From: Gnetum montanum
Lineage: Eukaryota; Streptophyta; Gnetopsida; Gnetales; Gnetaceae
Direction: 5' to 3'
DNA length: 64,000 nucleotides
NCBI GenBank assembly: GCA_015680685.1
Contig: MNCI01010115.1
Coordinates: 194,778-258,777, forward strand
Under the pieces are notes generated by a model. The model saw only the letters and a list, made by a program, of their open reading frames with translations. It was not told the DNA's origin and ran no database searches. The number at the start of each line of letters is the position of its first letter. Position 1 is the stretch's first letter. Position numbers and translations under genes: made by a program. Shown here piece after piece: positions 1 to 12,409 of this stretch.

Positions 1-10
1 GGATCCATCG

Positions 11-1640
11 TTGAATTACACCACAATAGAGAAAGAACTAATGGTAGTGTTGTATGCCTTGGAGAAATTTAGGAACTATGTTCTTGGATACAAGGTATTT
101 GTGCATATAGATCATAGTGCAATCCAATTTCTTATGTACAAACCAATAGTTAGCCCCTACATCATCTGGTGGCTAGTGATCTTACCAGAATTCTATCTTA
201 CAATGGTAGATTGAAAGAGAACTAAGAACGTGGTTGATGACCACTTATCATGGTTGAGATGAGATAATAAAGAGGAGGGTCCACTTTTAGATTAGTTTCC
301 TAATGAACTCCTATTTTCTGGGGCTATAACTAAAAAATTTCCTAATGAACTTAATTGGTATGATAACATTCTCACCTATCTTCTCACTTAGGAGTTTCCA
401 CAAGAGATTGAAAATAAGAAGAAACAATAGTTTATTCATTAATCTACATGCTTCATGGAGATCAATGGACACCTCTATGAGGTATGTGCTGATGACCTAG
501 TTCATTGGTGTATTCCTGATGTTGACCAATTGTGCATCCTCTAGGATGCTCATGAGGGTTCTTATGGGGGCCATTATGCTAAGAGGTTCATAACCATGAA
601 GATCCTGATGGTAGGATATTATTGGCCAATAGTCTTTAGGGATGCTTACCAATTTTTATACTTTTTTGAATGCTACTAATGTATGGTGGAATGATCACTC
701 ATATGGAGGGACCTCTATAGTGGATCCAACCACTAGAACCCTTCAACATCTAGGGAGTTGACTTCATGGATCCCATCACACCCATGGAAAGGCATACATC
801 ATAGTTGTTGTTAACTATTGTATGAAATGGGTAGAAGTAGTAGTTGTCACTAAATGTACATCTTTTACAGTTGCTTGTTTGTAGAACAAAATGTTTTATA
901 TAGGTTTGGTATGCCATGTATGCTTATTTCTGATAATGGTACTCACTTTATAGGCATAATATTTTAGAAGATCATGCAACACTTAGGGGTTGAATATAAA
1001 TTAACAACATCTTACCAACCCTAATCCAATGGTCAAGTTGAGGTTATGAATAGGAATATCACTAAGATCTTAACAAGAATAGTTAGCAAATATAGGAGAA
1101 ACTAGAGCACTAACCTTAACAATGCCCTTTGGGCCTACTGCTCAACTTGGAAACTCACTATAGGCTATTCTCCTTATGAGGTGGTGTATAGAAAACTACC
1201 AACTCTTCCTATTTAGTTCAATCTCCTAATACTTTCAATAGCTTGTGACCTTGGCCTTCACCTAAGTCTATCCTATAAAGAAAGATTAATAAACCTTATC
1301 TTGCTAGAAGAGAATCAATTGGTAGCCCTGTCATCTAATGAGTTGCATAAGGCATTCAATAAGCAATGTCATAACCTCAAAATAAGGAATGTAAAATTTC
1401 AACTAGGAGACATGGTCCTTTACTAGAACCTCACACATGTGCTACAAAGAAGTAAGTTTCAAACATTGTGGAAAATATCTTACATCATCTGTGAAATCTT
1501 TCCTTCTGAGGCCATGTTGATATACAAACCTAAAAGCCCAAATAAGAAACTACTAGAAAACATGTAATAAGTCAAACCTTTCCATGACACTAAGTGACCC
1601 AATGACCATAACACCTTCTCAGATGGATAGGTATGCTCAA
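11..1640 (+). pseudogene. pol: Athila pol remnant: RNase H and integrase
   Basis: The first 67 codons are open and carry the RNase H signature TTEKELMVVLYALEKF, followed by HIDHSAIQFL. The usual RNase H tail (ENVVADHLSRL in relatives) is readable around 225-270 after a stop. The integrase zinc-binding region follows: HEGSYGGHYAKRF near 552 and a Cys-x-x-Cys around 670-685. The catalytic core shows GVDFM near 755, SDNGTHF near 930 and NGQVE near 1027, which supply the D, D, E triad. The frame is interrupted many times, mainly by TAG at family Trp or Gln positions, for example just before GVDFM and in the YQP-SNGQVE motif (TAA). The integrase C-terminus can be followed to about 1620. It once encoded cDNA integration and RNA removal and is now dead. 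Confidence 0.85.
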
Positions 1641-3752
1641 TATTTCATATCTCTTACTTCCAACTTAGTTATGGGGGAGATGGCCATTCATGTTGATTAA
1701 TCAAATTGGATCCTCAGTTTTACAGCCTTTTGTTTCACACTTTTGCATTTTTATAGTTTATTTTATATCATTTTTTGTTTTACACTCTCTTTAGTACATT
1801 TTATATTTCTTGAATATTTGATAATTTCTTTTATATTTTACTTTATTTTGGTTTGTGATTTTCTTATATTTTTCTTATTTTTGTTTTCTTTTATTTTTCT
1901 TTATCACTAATAGGACATAGTGATGCTATAGCTATTTGCTAATGGTGGTTTGTACTATAATGTTATTTGATTGCTAATGTTTAGATTGTATGTTTGAATT
2001 TTGGTATTGATAACTAAGACATGGTTTCTTTTTCATGAAGTAAGCAATGACACCACATCATCCACCCATTCACAATCTCTATGGTGTTCCTTTTTTTGGA
2101 AATATGACGTCCCTTTACCTTTAACAAACTTGTGACCTTGGTAGTTTTAAAACTTGGGATGGACTAAATGGATTGATAATGATGTGACTTCAAGAGGATT
2201 TTATGCTCTCTATACCTACCTACCCTCTTGAGTGCATGAGTATTTTCATGGATTTATCACTCTTCCACTATCGACCAATACTAGGAAGTTAAAAGTCTTT
2301 ACATGATGTGGTTCCCATCGAAAAATCATAAAGATATAAAATAAAAAAAAATGATGGAAACTCAAAGCACATTCCTTAGACTTAATAACAAGCTACAAGA
2401 ACTATTTATGGGACTAGAATGATATGTTACCCATGCTTGAAGGTCCCCTCTAACTAAGGCCCCTTTTCACTTCTTGCTTCTCTTTTCTTCTCTTTAAGGA
2501 ATGCTGATTGATCTATGGGAGCATTCTTGTGTCTTGAGGAGATGGATTGGTCTTAGAGTATTAACGCATTAACACTAGAAGTGGTTGGTTTTGATCTAGA
2601 CTAAGGATGAAATTTATTAAGTCATTTTGACCATAAAATACACAAGGGACTTCATGTGCCCATGATTCAGGACTCCATTCCATCTTCTCTTTCATCTGCT
2701 ACTACTTTCCATAATTCACCTCAATATAAATTTTTCATGATTTTGTTCGATGTCTTAGTTTGATCTATTGAAACTATTAGGTAGATTCTTACAACATTTA
2801 CTCAACTTTTCACAACCATTAATCATCCATGAGATTGATGGACTCCTTGGTTTGAAGGCATGAGCCTACTATGGGGAGGACACACATGCATACCTCTTGG
2901 TTGGGGTTAGTTAAGTTTCTTATCCTTAGGAATTTTCATGATTAAAACCTTTGTGCACCCCATCCATTGCATCCAATTGTGCACTGCTTAATGGAATTTC
3001 TCCTTTAAATTCATTTTCCAACCAAAAACTTATTTTTGTGAATAATCTAGCCCTCTTCAAGCATTTCATCATGTTCATGGCTTTTTTGGGTCTCCATAAA
3101 CATTCATTTCATGCTTAAACTCTTTGTTTTTCTCATTATTTTTAAAAGTGCAAAATTTTCTCTATCAACTGTGTCAAAGAGATCCTTTCGAAGGAGGGGG
3201 TTGCATCCATGTGAGCTTATTGATGAGATCCCATTGATGCAGCACAAAACAAACCTGTAAATATGTAGCCATAGTTAGTAATTTTTGCACATTTTCTCAC
3301 AAATGAGGGGGGAGCTTTTACATTTTTGAAGAGCCCAAAACCTTATAGAGTCATAACATTCAAATCATTTTTCTGATTACGCTCATTCATTAGTCCTCCT
3401 ATAACTATCAAACGTAAGCTCTAAGTTGTGGGGGTCACAAAACCTAAGGTTTTTGACAAAAAAAATTTCAAACTTTCTCTCACTTCCACAAAGCTGTAAC
3501 TTATAAGATAACATTGAAAGAATAAATTTATAAAAGTTAAATCCTTCCAACAACTTTAGTGACCTTCTAAAAAAAATATGATTAAAATAATACCAAAATA
3601 ATCAAACTTGCATGGTCACAACTTAGCCAAAGTGTAACTTCCCAATGAGATAAGGTACATAAATGTTATAAGTTACACATCACATGTTAATCCTTGGTTC
3701 TATTATGATCATAGTTGGCACAAAATGGAAAGCACCCATATGAGGGAGGACC
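1641..3752 (+). other. Athila post-pol non-coding stretch
   Basis: This stretch between integrase and the post-pol frame has no convincing coding frame. It begins with a phrase (ATGGGGGAGATGGCCA near 1671) that recurs at 24498 in the second Athila element. T-rich tracts, an A-rich tract near 2340 with CTCAAAGCACA after it, and the segment TCTAACTAAGGCCC near 2450 also recur in the same order at 25090-25210. The conserved order argues for an untranslated part of the element rather than unrelated flanking DNA. The last few hundred bases (3200-3750) have no counterpart that I can see. Confidence 0.6.
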
Positions 3753-6584
3753 ATGCCAACCAAGGGATAATAGCCAAGAATTGAAAGGGGCTAGGAAGAG
3801 CCCAAAGAACAAGAAATGAAGATCCATACATTGAGACCTATTCAGAATGAGCCCTAAGTGGAGTCTATCAAATAGATTCCTAAAGTGGTCACAACTAAAC
3901 AATCCTACCAAGATGAGGCAATTGAGCCAATATTGAACATTAATCTTACCTTGATGGAGGCCTACATAAGGCAAATTTCATCCAAGTAGATTTAGAAATT
4001 CATGGTTTAGGAGCTAAACTTTGGAACCTTCTTGGAGTTTACTTCTTCAAAAGGTAAGATGTAGCTTTAGAACTCTCCCATGTGGTCCATCATCACTTCT
4101 AGTGTGGAGTGATACATGGGAGAGACATATTTCTTCTAGAACAACAAGCAAGCTAATACCACAGTTAAAATCTAGGACATAGATATGTGTTACTCAGTGA
4201 AAGAAATCCTTAAGGCCATTGGATTACCTAAAACTAGGGCCAATCTAGCTAAAATTATAACATAGGTAGATCTAGACATTAAGAAAGAATAGACATAGTA
4301 GTGCTATGGAGTATATTGGAAGGAATTTGGTGCACTCACACTAGTGGAACATTCCTATTTCAAAATCATGACCTTTCATCTCAATATAATGGTGAGGCTT
4401 GGGAAGGTCATAGCCTTTTCCACCCATGCATGCATGAATCTAAGCAAAAGATTTCCCATCAACCTTTCATAGTTAATCTATCTAGAGATACAAAAATACT
4501 TTAGAAAGAATGAACGTATAAAGAAGTCACTTCCTTTTTCATATCTTATTAGAAAATTTTGCAAAAGGGGAGGCATAGCCTGCTATACCAATGAAACAGT
4601 TTATTGTGTTTCAACCACTTCTTGAATGGAGATGATGAAGGACAAGATACCTACGAAGATGATCTAGGAAGAGAAGTAGAAATTACCACCTCCACAACCC
4701 ATACATGAAACAATGTCAGAGTCCTACATTGCCGTTGAGCACTTTCATGAACTCCATGAGTAGATCTTGCAATAGCAACAAGAACAAGCATCAATAAGTG
4801 ATGGTGATCCATTTGTGTACTGACTAGCAATGAGCCACCTCAATGAAGTGGATTGAACCATAAGCTAGATTGAGGATGGGTGTCAATATTTTTTCCCAAT
4901 GAATTCAAGTGCTTGCAAGGTTCAATTTGAGCACCTGAGAGATAATGATGTCCCTCTCACATTTTGGAAATGTTGCTACATTTTTGGTGCATTTGGAGGA
5001 GAGTGAGGGGGTAATTGTCTTGGTGATGCAACACCAAGGGTAGAAGACAATGATTAAAGTAGTTTCTAATAGAGTGGATAAGGCACTCAATGCACTTGTA
5101 GTGAGTGTACTAGATATTTTTGTAATTAGAGATGTGTGGACATCTACATTCATTGTTAGCAAAAGATTAAGTGTAGCCCAATATGAGGAATTGTTGGATT
5201 GACTAATGGGAACTAGAAAATCGATTTTCAAAGTCTTTGACCCTCTAGATACCATCATTTCTATATGGTTAGAGTTACTTGAGTTAAGGGGTAGGTGCAT
5301 CATCATGCAGGGGTAACTTAAAATAGCTAAAGCAGAAAACCAATGCTTGGCTATTGAGGTTACCAAACTAAGAGCTTTTGTTGTTGATCCTATGGTGTTA
5401 GCCAAGCAATCATACAAGATGAATCTTTCTAGTAGCTTGAAGCTAAACTTAAGAAGGTTGAGTATGCAAAGTAGTCTGTGGTTTTTGACTAGTCCTTGGG
5501 TAATGCCACAATGTACAACATCTAGAAAGACTTGATCTAGACTTGCTAGGAGAATGAATCTCTAACTATAAAAAAATATATCCTATGGAATTTTAATGCA
5601 TAAAAGAAATAGATGTTTGAATTCATCCATAAACAAAAAGTGTAGCTTGCTAGGATAAACACTGAATTGAGGAAGTTGGTAGTAGAAAACAAGAATCTCT
5701 CGATGTAGGAGGTATACGCCTTATGCCAAAAGTCTACAATAGAAATTGCTAGTTGGGAAAATGAGGTCCTTAAGTTAAAAAGGATGAAAAATCATTATAG
5801 GAACTTGGTTGCCTTGTAGAAAGAAATCAATGAGAAACAAATCCAAATGATGAAGGTAAAAGTAAATGAGGCTCTCTAGTAGCTCAAGAAGGAAGGTGAT
5901 GTTTGGCAACCTATCTTTGATGGGTTGAATGACTACAACTAAGCTGAAATTCACATGAATAAGCTACAGATTGAGACAATGACTAAACACATGGAGCTCA
6001 CTAACCTTTCATATGCAAACCTGGAAATGCTAGCTATCGAAATGCCATGGTTAGAGTTGGAGAAGTAGGTGGCCAACTCATATTTGTTGTATCAAGCAAA
6101 GTTTAAACATCACAAAGAAACTAAGTAGAAGCTTGAGATTTTAAACACTGGACTCAACATTCTCAGGGAATGATTCATTGATCAGAGATCAACTACTAAG
6201 AACCTAACCAAGAGATTAAATGGCTAATAGGATCTATAGAATTCTATTAGGGAATTTGACATTGAATGCAAATAATTCATTTCTTAGTTCATTAATGTAA
6301 AGGAGTTGTTCCCAAAAATGTCCTATTTGTGGGATATTCCCATTGTAGCCCACATTGTATTCCCATTGTAGATCATGAATGATCCCTAGAGTAAAGAGGA
6401 AAAGATGAAGCCGTTGTTGAATGCCTTTCCTTTTCTAGTAGTAGTTGGAGCTATAGTAGAATAACCACAACCACCAAATCAACAACCATGTGCACCTAAA
6501 GTAGTATAAGGTCCTTCAACACCTTAGGAAACTCCACCGATGAGATGGTCTGATCTTTTGCGTTGTCTCCAAGCCATTAGGTGA
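3753..6584 (+). pseudogene. Athila post-pol ORF (env-position), plant-transposon-protein-like with coiled coils
   Basis: A single reading frame runs from ATG 3753 to about 4940 through many TAG and a few TGA stops. It then continues in a second frame (from about 4948) and a third (from about 5430) to a TGA at 6582. About 940 codons are covered. The N-terminal part (roughly codons 90-290) resembles the domain called 'putative plant transposon protein', including the stretch LPFSYLIRKFCKRGGI near 4530-4575. The second half is rich in Lys, Glu and Leu with heptad-like spacing (for instance KLVVENKNL near 5680 and NKLQIETMTKHMEL near 5960-6000), suggesting coiled coils. In Athila elements the place between pol and the 3' LTR holds the so-called env-like ORF. 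No signal peptide or clear membrane span is visible, so I call it by position only. The second Athila element lacks most of it. Confidence 0.65.
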
Positions 6585-6794
6585 GTTGTGTTATCATTTT
6601 TTGTCATGGTGTTCAATTTTATTGTCTAGAACACCAATTTTTGTAATGATTGTAAATATGTACACTTGAGCACTTAGTTTTTGTTATGTTAGTATGTGTG
6701 TCTATATTTAGTCAATAATCCCATACCTTCCCAAAATTCTATAAAGAGCTTGTTCCTCCTTTGTTGACTTGAGGATAAGTTTTCATTTAGTTGT

Positions 6795-6801
6795 GGGGGT
6801 A
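6795..6801 (+). other. Polypurine tract of Athila A
   Basis: GGGGGTA lies directly before the LTR start TGATGA. The second Athila element has the same GGGGGTA before its 3' LTR (26391-26397). This is the primer site for plus-strand DNA synthesis. Confidence 0.7.
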
Positions 6802-7671
6802 TGATGAAATATGTCATTAGGCTACATCAATGAGATGCCATTGCTATGATCTCATTGACAAGATCCTATTGTCATGATTCCATCGACATAGGGTTTGCTA
6901 CGTTGATGAGTACCCATCAATGTGGCATCCTCTCATCATATTTAAATGTGTGTCTATCCACTATATTTATGATACTTCTTCCATTAGTTGCAGTGAAGCT
7001 CTTGTAGTTTGTTTTCTTTAGACTTAGAATATTTTTTGAGTGCTTGCAATAGGAGCCAAAGAGTGTATGAATCTTTATTCAAGCACTGATGTACCTAACC
7101 AACTTAGTGTGAATGACAATAAAGAAGAGCTTTTCTGATCAAGCCTTGTAGCATGTGGAATAGACTAATGTTTTTCTTATGCATTTATTATTCATGCATT
7201 TTACTTTAATGAACTTTAATTAAATAATTAATATAATTAAATAGCAAACATAAGTATGACCACTTTGAGCATATGTTTAATAGTTGATAATCCGAGTAGT
7301 GCTTAACACTTAACAACCTAGTGCTATAATGTGTTCAGGATGTGTATGGAAAGTGCAAACAGATGCTTATGTTAGGATTAGTTAAATATTAGATAGTTAT
7401 TAGACTAATTAAGCATTTAATTAATTTTTTCTTATTCTTAGATGACTTAAATCATAAAACATAAAATGATAAAAATTAGATGTCTTAGTTACACTTAACC
7501 ATACACTTATACATTAGAAATGGAAGTAAGAAGACAACGATTGCAATGGTTGGATTCACCTTCTAGAACATAGTGTACTTAGAGAGCTAAAGTCTATGAA
7601 ATTTGATTGGACTGCTTAGTGAATGCTAGTGATTTGTATGATTGTGCATAGGGTATACTTGCTACTCATCA
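6802..7671 (+). repeat. 3' LTR of Athila A
   Basis: The LTR runs from TGATGAAATATG to CTACTCATCA (870 bp), with the terminal TG...CA and the short inverted ends TGATGA/TCATCA shared with the LTRs at 20009 and 26398. Internal blocks such as the one around 7010-7090 (AGACTTAGAATA, then AGTGTATGAATCTTTATT) align with 20165-20225, but overall divergence from that element is high, so A is an older or different subfamily. A degraded TATA region lies near 6958-6972. Confidence 0.8.
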
Positions 7672-7754
7672 ATATCTAATAAACTTGACAATAGAGTATG
7701 AGGAAGGAGATGTTATATGGTCACAATGCATAAACTTCAAACATAGTTCACTTG

Positions 7755-7772
7755 GTCCTCCTTCTAGTGCTA
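7755..7772 (-). promoter_or_regulatory. Tat-type primer binding site of element F
   Basis: On minus, TAGCACTAGAAGGAGGAC follows an LTR-like end. It is the same site as in elements B (15786), E (45975) and C (54382), whose common form is TGGTGCYAGAAGGAGGG. The internal part of F would lie at lower coordinates but is replaced by Athila A, which ends at 7671. Confidence 0.55.
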
Positions 7773-7777
7773 AAATT

Positions 7778-9601
7778 TGTAACACCTTAAAAATTCAATC
7801 TTGGAAAACTAAATATTTTAGAGCAAAATATTTTGGCTTCAAATCCCCTAGGCCTTGAAAATTGATTTGAAGCATTGTAGACAGTCTTGCTGATCACCAA
7901 GGGACTTATGACTCATAAAATGATGCAATTAAATCTATTTATAAATGTTGATCCAAATCTAGAGAAACAAAACATAAGCTTGCACTAAAAAAAAGAACTA
8001 TGAATCTTTATTTAAATAATAAAAATTATTACAAAAAAAAAGTTCATATGGGTAAAAGTTTTAATGCTTTGAATGCACCAAGAGCTAAACAAAAGATGCT
8101 TGGAGCCCAATGTAGCAAGAAAATTGTGTTTTTGTAGTTAGCATCACTCTCCAGAAGTTCCAAGTTTTGTTTCAAAAGCTCTCTACTAGTCTTTGCAGCA
8201 CTAGATTTGCACTTTGGATGCTGGAAAGGCTTCTAGACTTTTGGTGAATTTGCATTGCTGTAAAATTTTCTAGTTTAGCTCGAATGCAAATTTTCCAAAA
8301 ATTCTTTTAATGTCATAGTCTTTGAATTATATAGGGCATTGGTGTCAAGTTCATTGTTGAAAATCATTGCCATGATTTTTGATAGATTACAAAAAATTTC
8401 CAATGTTGGTAAGTCATCTAGACCTAGTGTATTTATCAAATTTGAAAATTTTGATGATTTTTACACTAGCTTCATGTGCTGACTAGTGTAAAAATTCAAT
8501 GCCAAAATTTATATGTTGGCTGTGTATGTCTTTCAAAATAAAAAATAAAGCCAATAATTTATATGTTGGTTGTAGGTGTTTCTAGCATGAAAATTAAAGC
8601 CCAAAAATGTATACACTTGTTGCATATTGTTGTAGCATATAAATTGCCATGGCTAGCATAAAAAATTAGAAAAACCCAAATGTGATAATTCCCAAGGCAT
8701 TTTCAACCTTCCCAAGCTTGGGTACATGAAAAATACAACTTTTCTCATTTGGAAAATGAGACAGTAGTTTCTTTGAGATATAAAATTAACAATAAAAATT
8801 TTGTCATAATTAGCTCATTTAAAATAGTAGAAGCTATTTGGGGGTATTCTTGCCTTTATGAAACAAAATAGTAGAAGCCTTCTAAAATGGGTTATCTTAA
8901 CTATCCTAGATTATGATAATAATTTTTTGTAAACACCAACTAATATCAAAAATCTACTTGTCATGTCCTAGATTTCAACATGTCAAAAGTGCTCTTACAT
9001 ACCTAAAATATCCACAACCTATCATTAATTGAAGATGTGATTTCTATCAAGCACTAGCAACAAAAGCATAAGGTACTATAGGGGAAATATGAGCATGATA
9101 TACAAAGTAAAAATTATGAAAATGATGAATTACATTTTAATCTTAAAAATCATGGTCAGATCATTAAGGGTTAGATTAAAAATTAAGATATGATGAAAGA
9201 AATTACTTCAAACATTATGTTATTTACCAAAACTGATGGATTTCAAGAACATTGCAACTAAGATGAGAAGTTTTGATCCAAAAATCTCCAAGACATCCAT
9301 TGAGCACAATGATGAGCAAGAGAATGAAAGAGAGAGTAATGCATAATTATTGCTTAGAGAGCCAATGCTACAAATTATTTATAGCCACCATAGGTAGGAT
9401 TTCGAAAATTCCAAAAATAAATAATTACTAATCTATTTTCTAAAAAATCAAGTAACATGTATTAATAGAGAGCATTGAATGATCAACTAATGGGTTAAAA
9501 GCACCCAAGAAAATAATAGAATAATCCTAGGTGTTCAAGAATGATTTCAAGAATAAAATGAAGGAATAACTTGAATAAACCCAGATATTTAACATGTTTC
9601 A
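7778..9601 (-). repeat. Tat-type 5' LTR of element F
   Basis: Read on minus, the LTR would start TGAAACATG at 9601 and end TTACA at 7778, next to the PBS. The 3' end resembles other Tat LTR ends in the window, with a CTAGGG-containing block about 90 bp before the end. A TATA box (TATAAATA, 9383-9376 on minus) sits about 220 bp inside the start, as expected for the U3/R border. Internal short repeats (TTTATATGTTGG near 8505 and 8553) are present. The PBS end is well supported; the outer boundary at 9601 is a guess from the TGAAAC start shared by the family. Confidence 0.5.
9376..9383 (-). promoter_or_regulatory. TATA box in the LTR of element F
   Basis: TATAAATA on minus, followed by a CT-rich stretch (CTCTCTAAGC, then CTCTCTCTTTC), a layout like a plant LTR promoter with a transcription start about 30 bp downstream. 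Confidence 0.45.
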
Positions 9602-12400
9602 TCACTATAATATTACTTTATTCTAAAAATCTTAAAAAAAAATTCAAATATAAACTATAAATAAATTACCAATGATGGACTTTCAACATTCTTCTAAGTT
9701 ATCCATGTAGAGCAATAAAGGTTACAGACATAAAGAAAGATTAATGCAAAATGGAAAAAAAAGAAATGAATATCTAAAAAACGATTATCAAAATATCAAT
9801 GTATCACATGTTATTAATGGATTAATGGTTTAAAGATTAATATGTATAGCAACTTATACAAAAGTTTTTACGTTCAAATCTCATCAATCTTAAAGAGAAA
9901 GTGCATTAGCCATTAGTAGCATAAGCTACTAATAAAACTATTATTATATCATAGATTATGATATAATTAAATTATAAACTTATGCTAAAAGCAAGCATAT
10001 ACTAATAGTTGATAAAACATAGGTTGTATGTTCTAAACATCAAGATGTTATAGTACGATAGGCTAATGCTAGACTTATAGAAATTAAATTTGCATAATAA
10101 GTAATGAATTAATTTATGTAAAAATTTTTCTCTTCCTAAGTTTTATGCTAATGAAAAAGGACAAAACATCATTTTTTCTTGAAGTATACATTCCCATAGA
10201 TGGAAAAAGACCAAAAGATATCCTTCATATGTGAAAACCATCATTTTTTCTACTTTGATATTGTTTTGATGCATATATAAAAGATGTTTTGAAGTTTACA
10301 AATGTCAAAAAAATAGAAAAATGTTTTTTTTTGGCCTATATGAATTCCCAAAATTATTAACTTTAAAAAACATTGCTAAAATCATAAGTTATCATTGAAA
10401 ACTTAAGGAAAATACAAATTGTGAGCATTAACTAATTTTTTTCTTCATATCTCCCTACAAAAATTATAAAATTAATTATTTCAAATAAAATGTACATTTT
10501 CAGCTAGGGAACACCTTGATCTATGTCTTGCTATAAACTATGAAGCAAATCTATTAGTTAATAATAATTTCATAGATGTATTTAAAAAAAATTATCATAG
10601 AATTAAATATGTATAATGTGCTAATTAAGATTATTAAAGAAAAATAAATAAATGAAGATCACTATAGAAAAGATAAAATTATAACATCAATTGTACTTGC
10701 TTTACCCTTATTGTTAGTGATGAATTGCTATAGATCTTTGGTTTTGTAATCAAATCCACCTAGATACTCAGAACTAGGAAAAATATGAAATGAAAAGAAG
10801 GATATTAGGAAAAATAAATGAAGCTATCCATGGAAAATATTAGACTTGTAGAATAATAGCTATCAATTAGACTTGCAACACTTTCTAATGGCTAATATTT
10901 ATTTGCATTTAGATATTGTTTCTTCTTATTTCATTTACTATTACTTCATTTTTCTTTAATTTTCCTAGATATGCTCCTATACCACCTGTCCATATCTACC
11001 TAAATTCACTTATAAAATGCTACATCTAGATCCATCTAGCATATTTTCTTCTAGGATTTTTCTCCTAGATGTTGATTACTATTAGTTGCAAATGATAATG
11101 ATAGCATTAGGATATTCTAATTTTAAAATGATATATGAAAAAATGAATATTTTATAGAACTTTGTGATATGAATTTCCTTTCTAGTTGATCTAGTTTTTT
11201 TATCTTCAAATTCTCTCTAGTAGATTAGATCTTTTTGATGAATGGGATTTAATTTGTTGATGATGATATGTGAAGTTCAATCTTGGGTTTACTAAATTGT
11301 AACCTTTTATGTAACCACAAGTCAAGGTAGAGCTTTTGATGATATTAGGAGTAGTAGTATTATAGTACAAGTCATGATTAGAGTACCACAATTCGACCAT
11401 GAGTTATGGTATTTGAAAATAGAAATACAATGATTACTAAGGAATCTATAAGTGTACCATAAAGGTACCATGAATCATGATATTTTGAAACATATAATTC
11501 TTAGGGTTTTATAGTAGCTAGGGATGTACCATGGTAAGGATACAAATTATCATAAATTTTTCTTATTTTAGGTGTAAATGAAAAGATAACTATGAATTAT
11601 GGTTAGGGAATAGTAATAGAATGACTTGACTACAAGTTGTGGTTGAAAAAATGAGGTGACAATAAGTCATGGTAAATAGAAAATTAATGATCATGATATC
11701 ACAATTAATGGTGGACTCATGATCTTTTTCTTACAATATTCATGATCTTTTTCTTACAATATTACAAATGCATGATGACTTATGGTGAAATAATTTTTAG
11801 TAATATCATGAGACATAGAAGTTAAAATTCAGAAAATTTGATGTTCATAAGTTCATCATGAAGAGTTTTTTGTTAACTAAAAACTTAATGGTTAAAGAAC
11901 TTACTAAGAAACAATAGCATAATTAATGAAACTCAATAATGCCTTATCACCTTCTATAGTCATGTTTGTTAAAAAAATCTAATGCTAATGATTCATATTT
12001 GATAAAGACCATGTGAAAGTAGGATGAGGTATGATAAAAAACTAATGAGATACTTTTTATTAAAATTAGAGAAGATAAAAGGATGCTTTTGAGGAATAAA
12101 TTCACAAAAAAGCTTTATTATTGCAAAGCAAGATACATACAACATTTTATAGGCATCATATTGATAGGAAATGATTGGGTCCATATTTGGGATTAAGGAA
12201 AAGATATTTTTCAATTATACAATGTGGAAAATAAATTTAAAAGAATTATGAATTAGAGTAAAAAATAAGTTCATCCACCCATCAATTTTTTTGAATAAAA
12301 TAAAATAAAATATTTATTTCTTATTAAGATGAAGAAACATGTAGTTCTTGGATTTATTCTCTTTGTTTCTTAGCTCCCTAGAAGGTGGTTGCATAATAAA
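9602..12400. other. AT-rich DNA without recognisable gene
   Basis: No frame longer than about 75 codons and no domain is visible. The stretch is very AT-rich with many homopolymer runs. Between about 11400 and 11800 a loose motif of the type AAGTCATGGT recurs at irregular intervals. It may be the 3' LTR and flank of the minus-strand copia element to the right, or older repeat debris. Confidence 0.4.
11717..11762. repeat. Perfect 23-bp tandem duplication
   Basis: Positions 11717-11739 and 11740-11762 are identical 23-mers beginning TCATGATCTTTTTC. A recent slip or end-joining duplication is the simplest explanation. Confidence 0.9.
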
Positions 12401-12409
12401 CTATTTTTG

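Larger units (their letters stand above)
1..7671 (+). mobile_element. Athila-type Ty3/gypsy retrotransposon A, 3' part only
   Basis: The left edge of the window cuts this element, so the 5' LTR, gag, protease and most of RT are missing. What remains, in order, is RNase H and integrase (11-1640), a long non-coding stretch, a post-pol reading frame (3753-6584), a short purine-rich PPT and the 3' LTR (6802-7671). The assignment rests on the order of domains, the RNase H and integrase motifs, an extra ORF between pol and the LTR, and an LTR that starts TGATGA and ends CATCA like the complete Athila element at 20009-27178. Non-coding stretches at 1650-3200 and 6720-6801 resemble 24490-25800 and 26310-26397 of that second element, so the two are relatives. 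Many stops make this copy inactive. Confidence 0.85.

Noticed and set aside
4905-5417. 170-codon open frame on minus
   Set aside because: It lies opposite the coiled-coil part of the Athila post-pol ORF, which reads coherently on +. The openness is a shadow of that frame and shows no motif.
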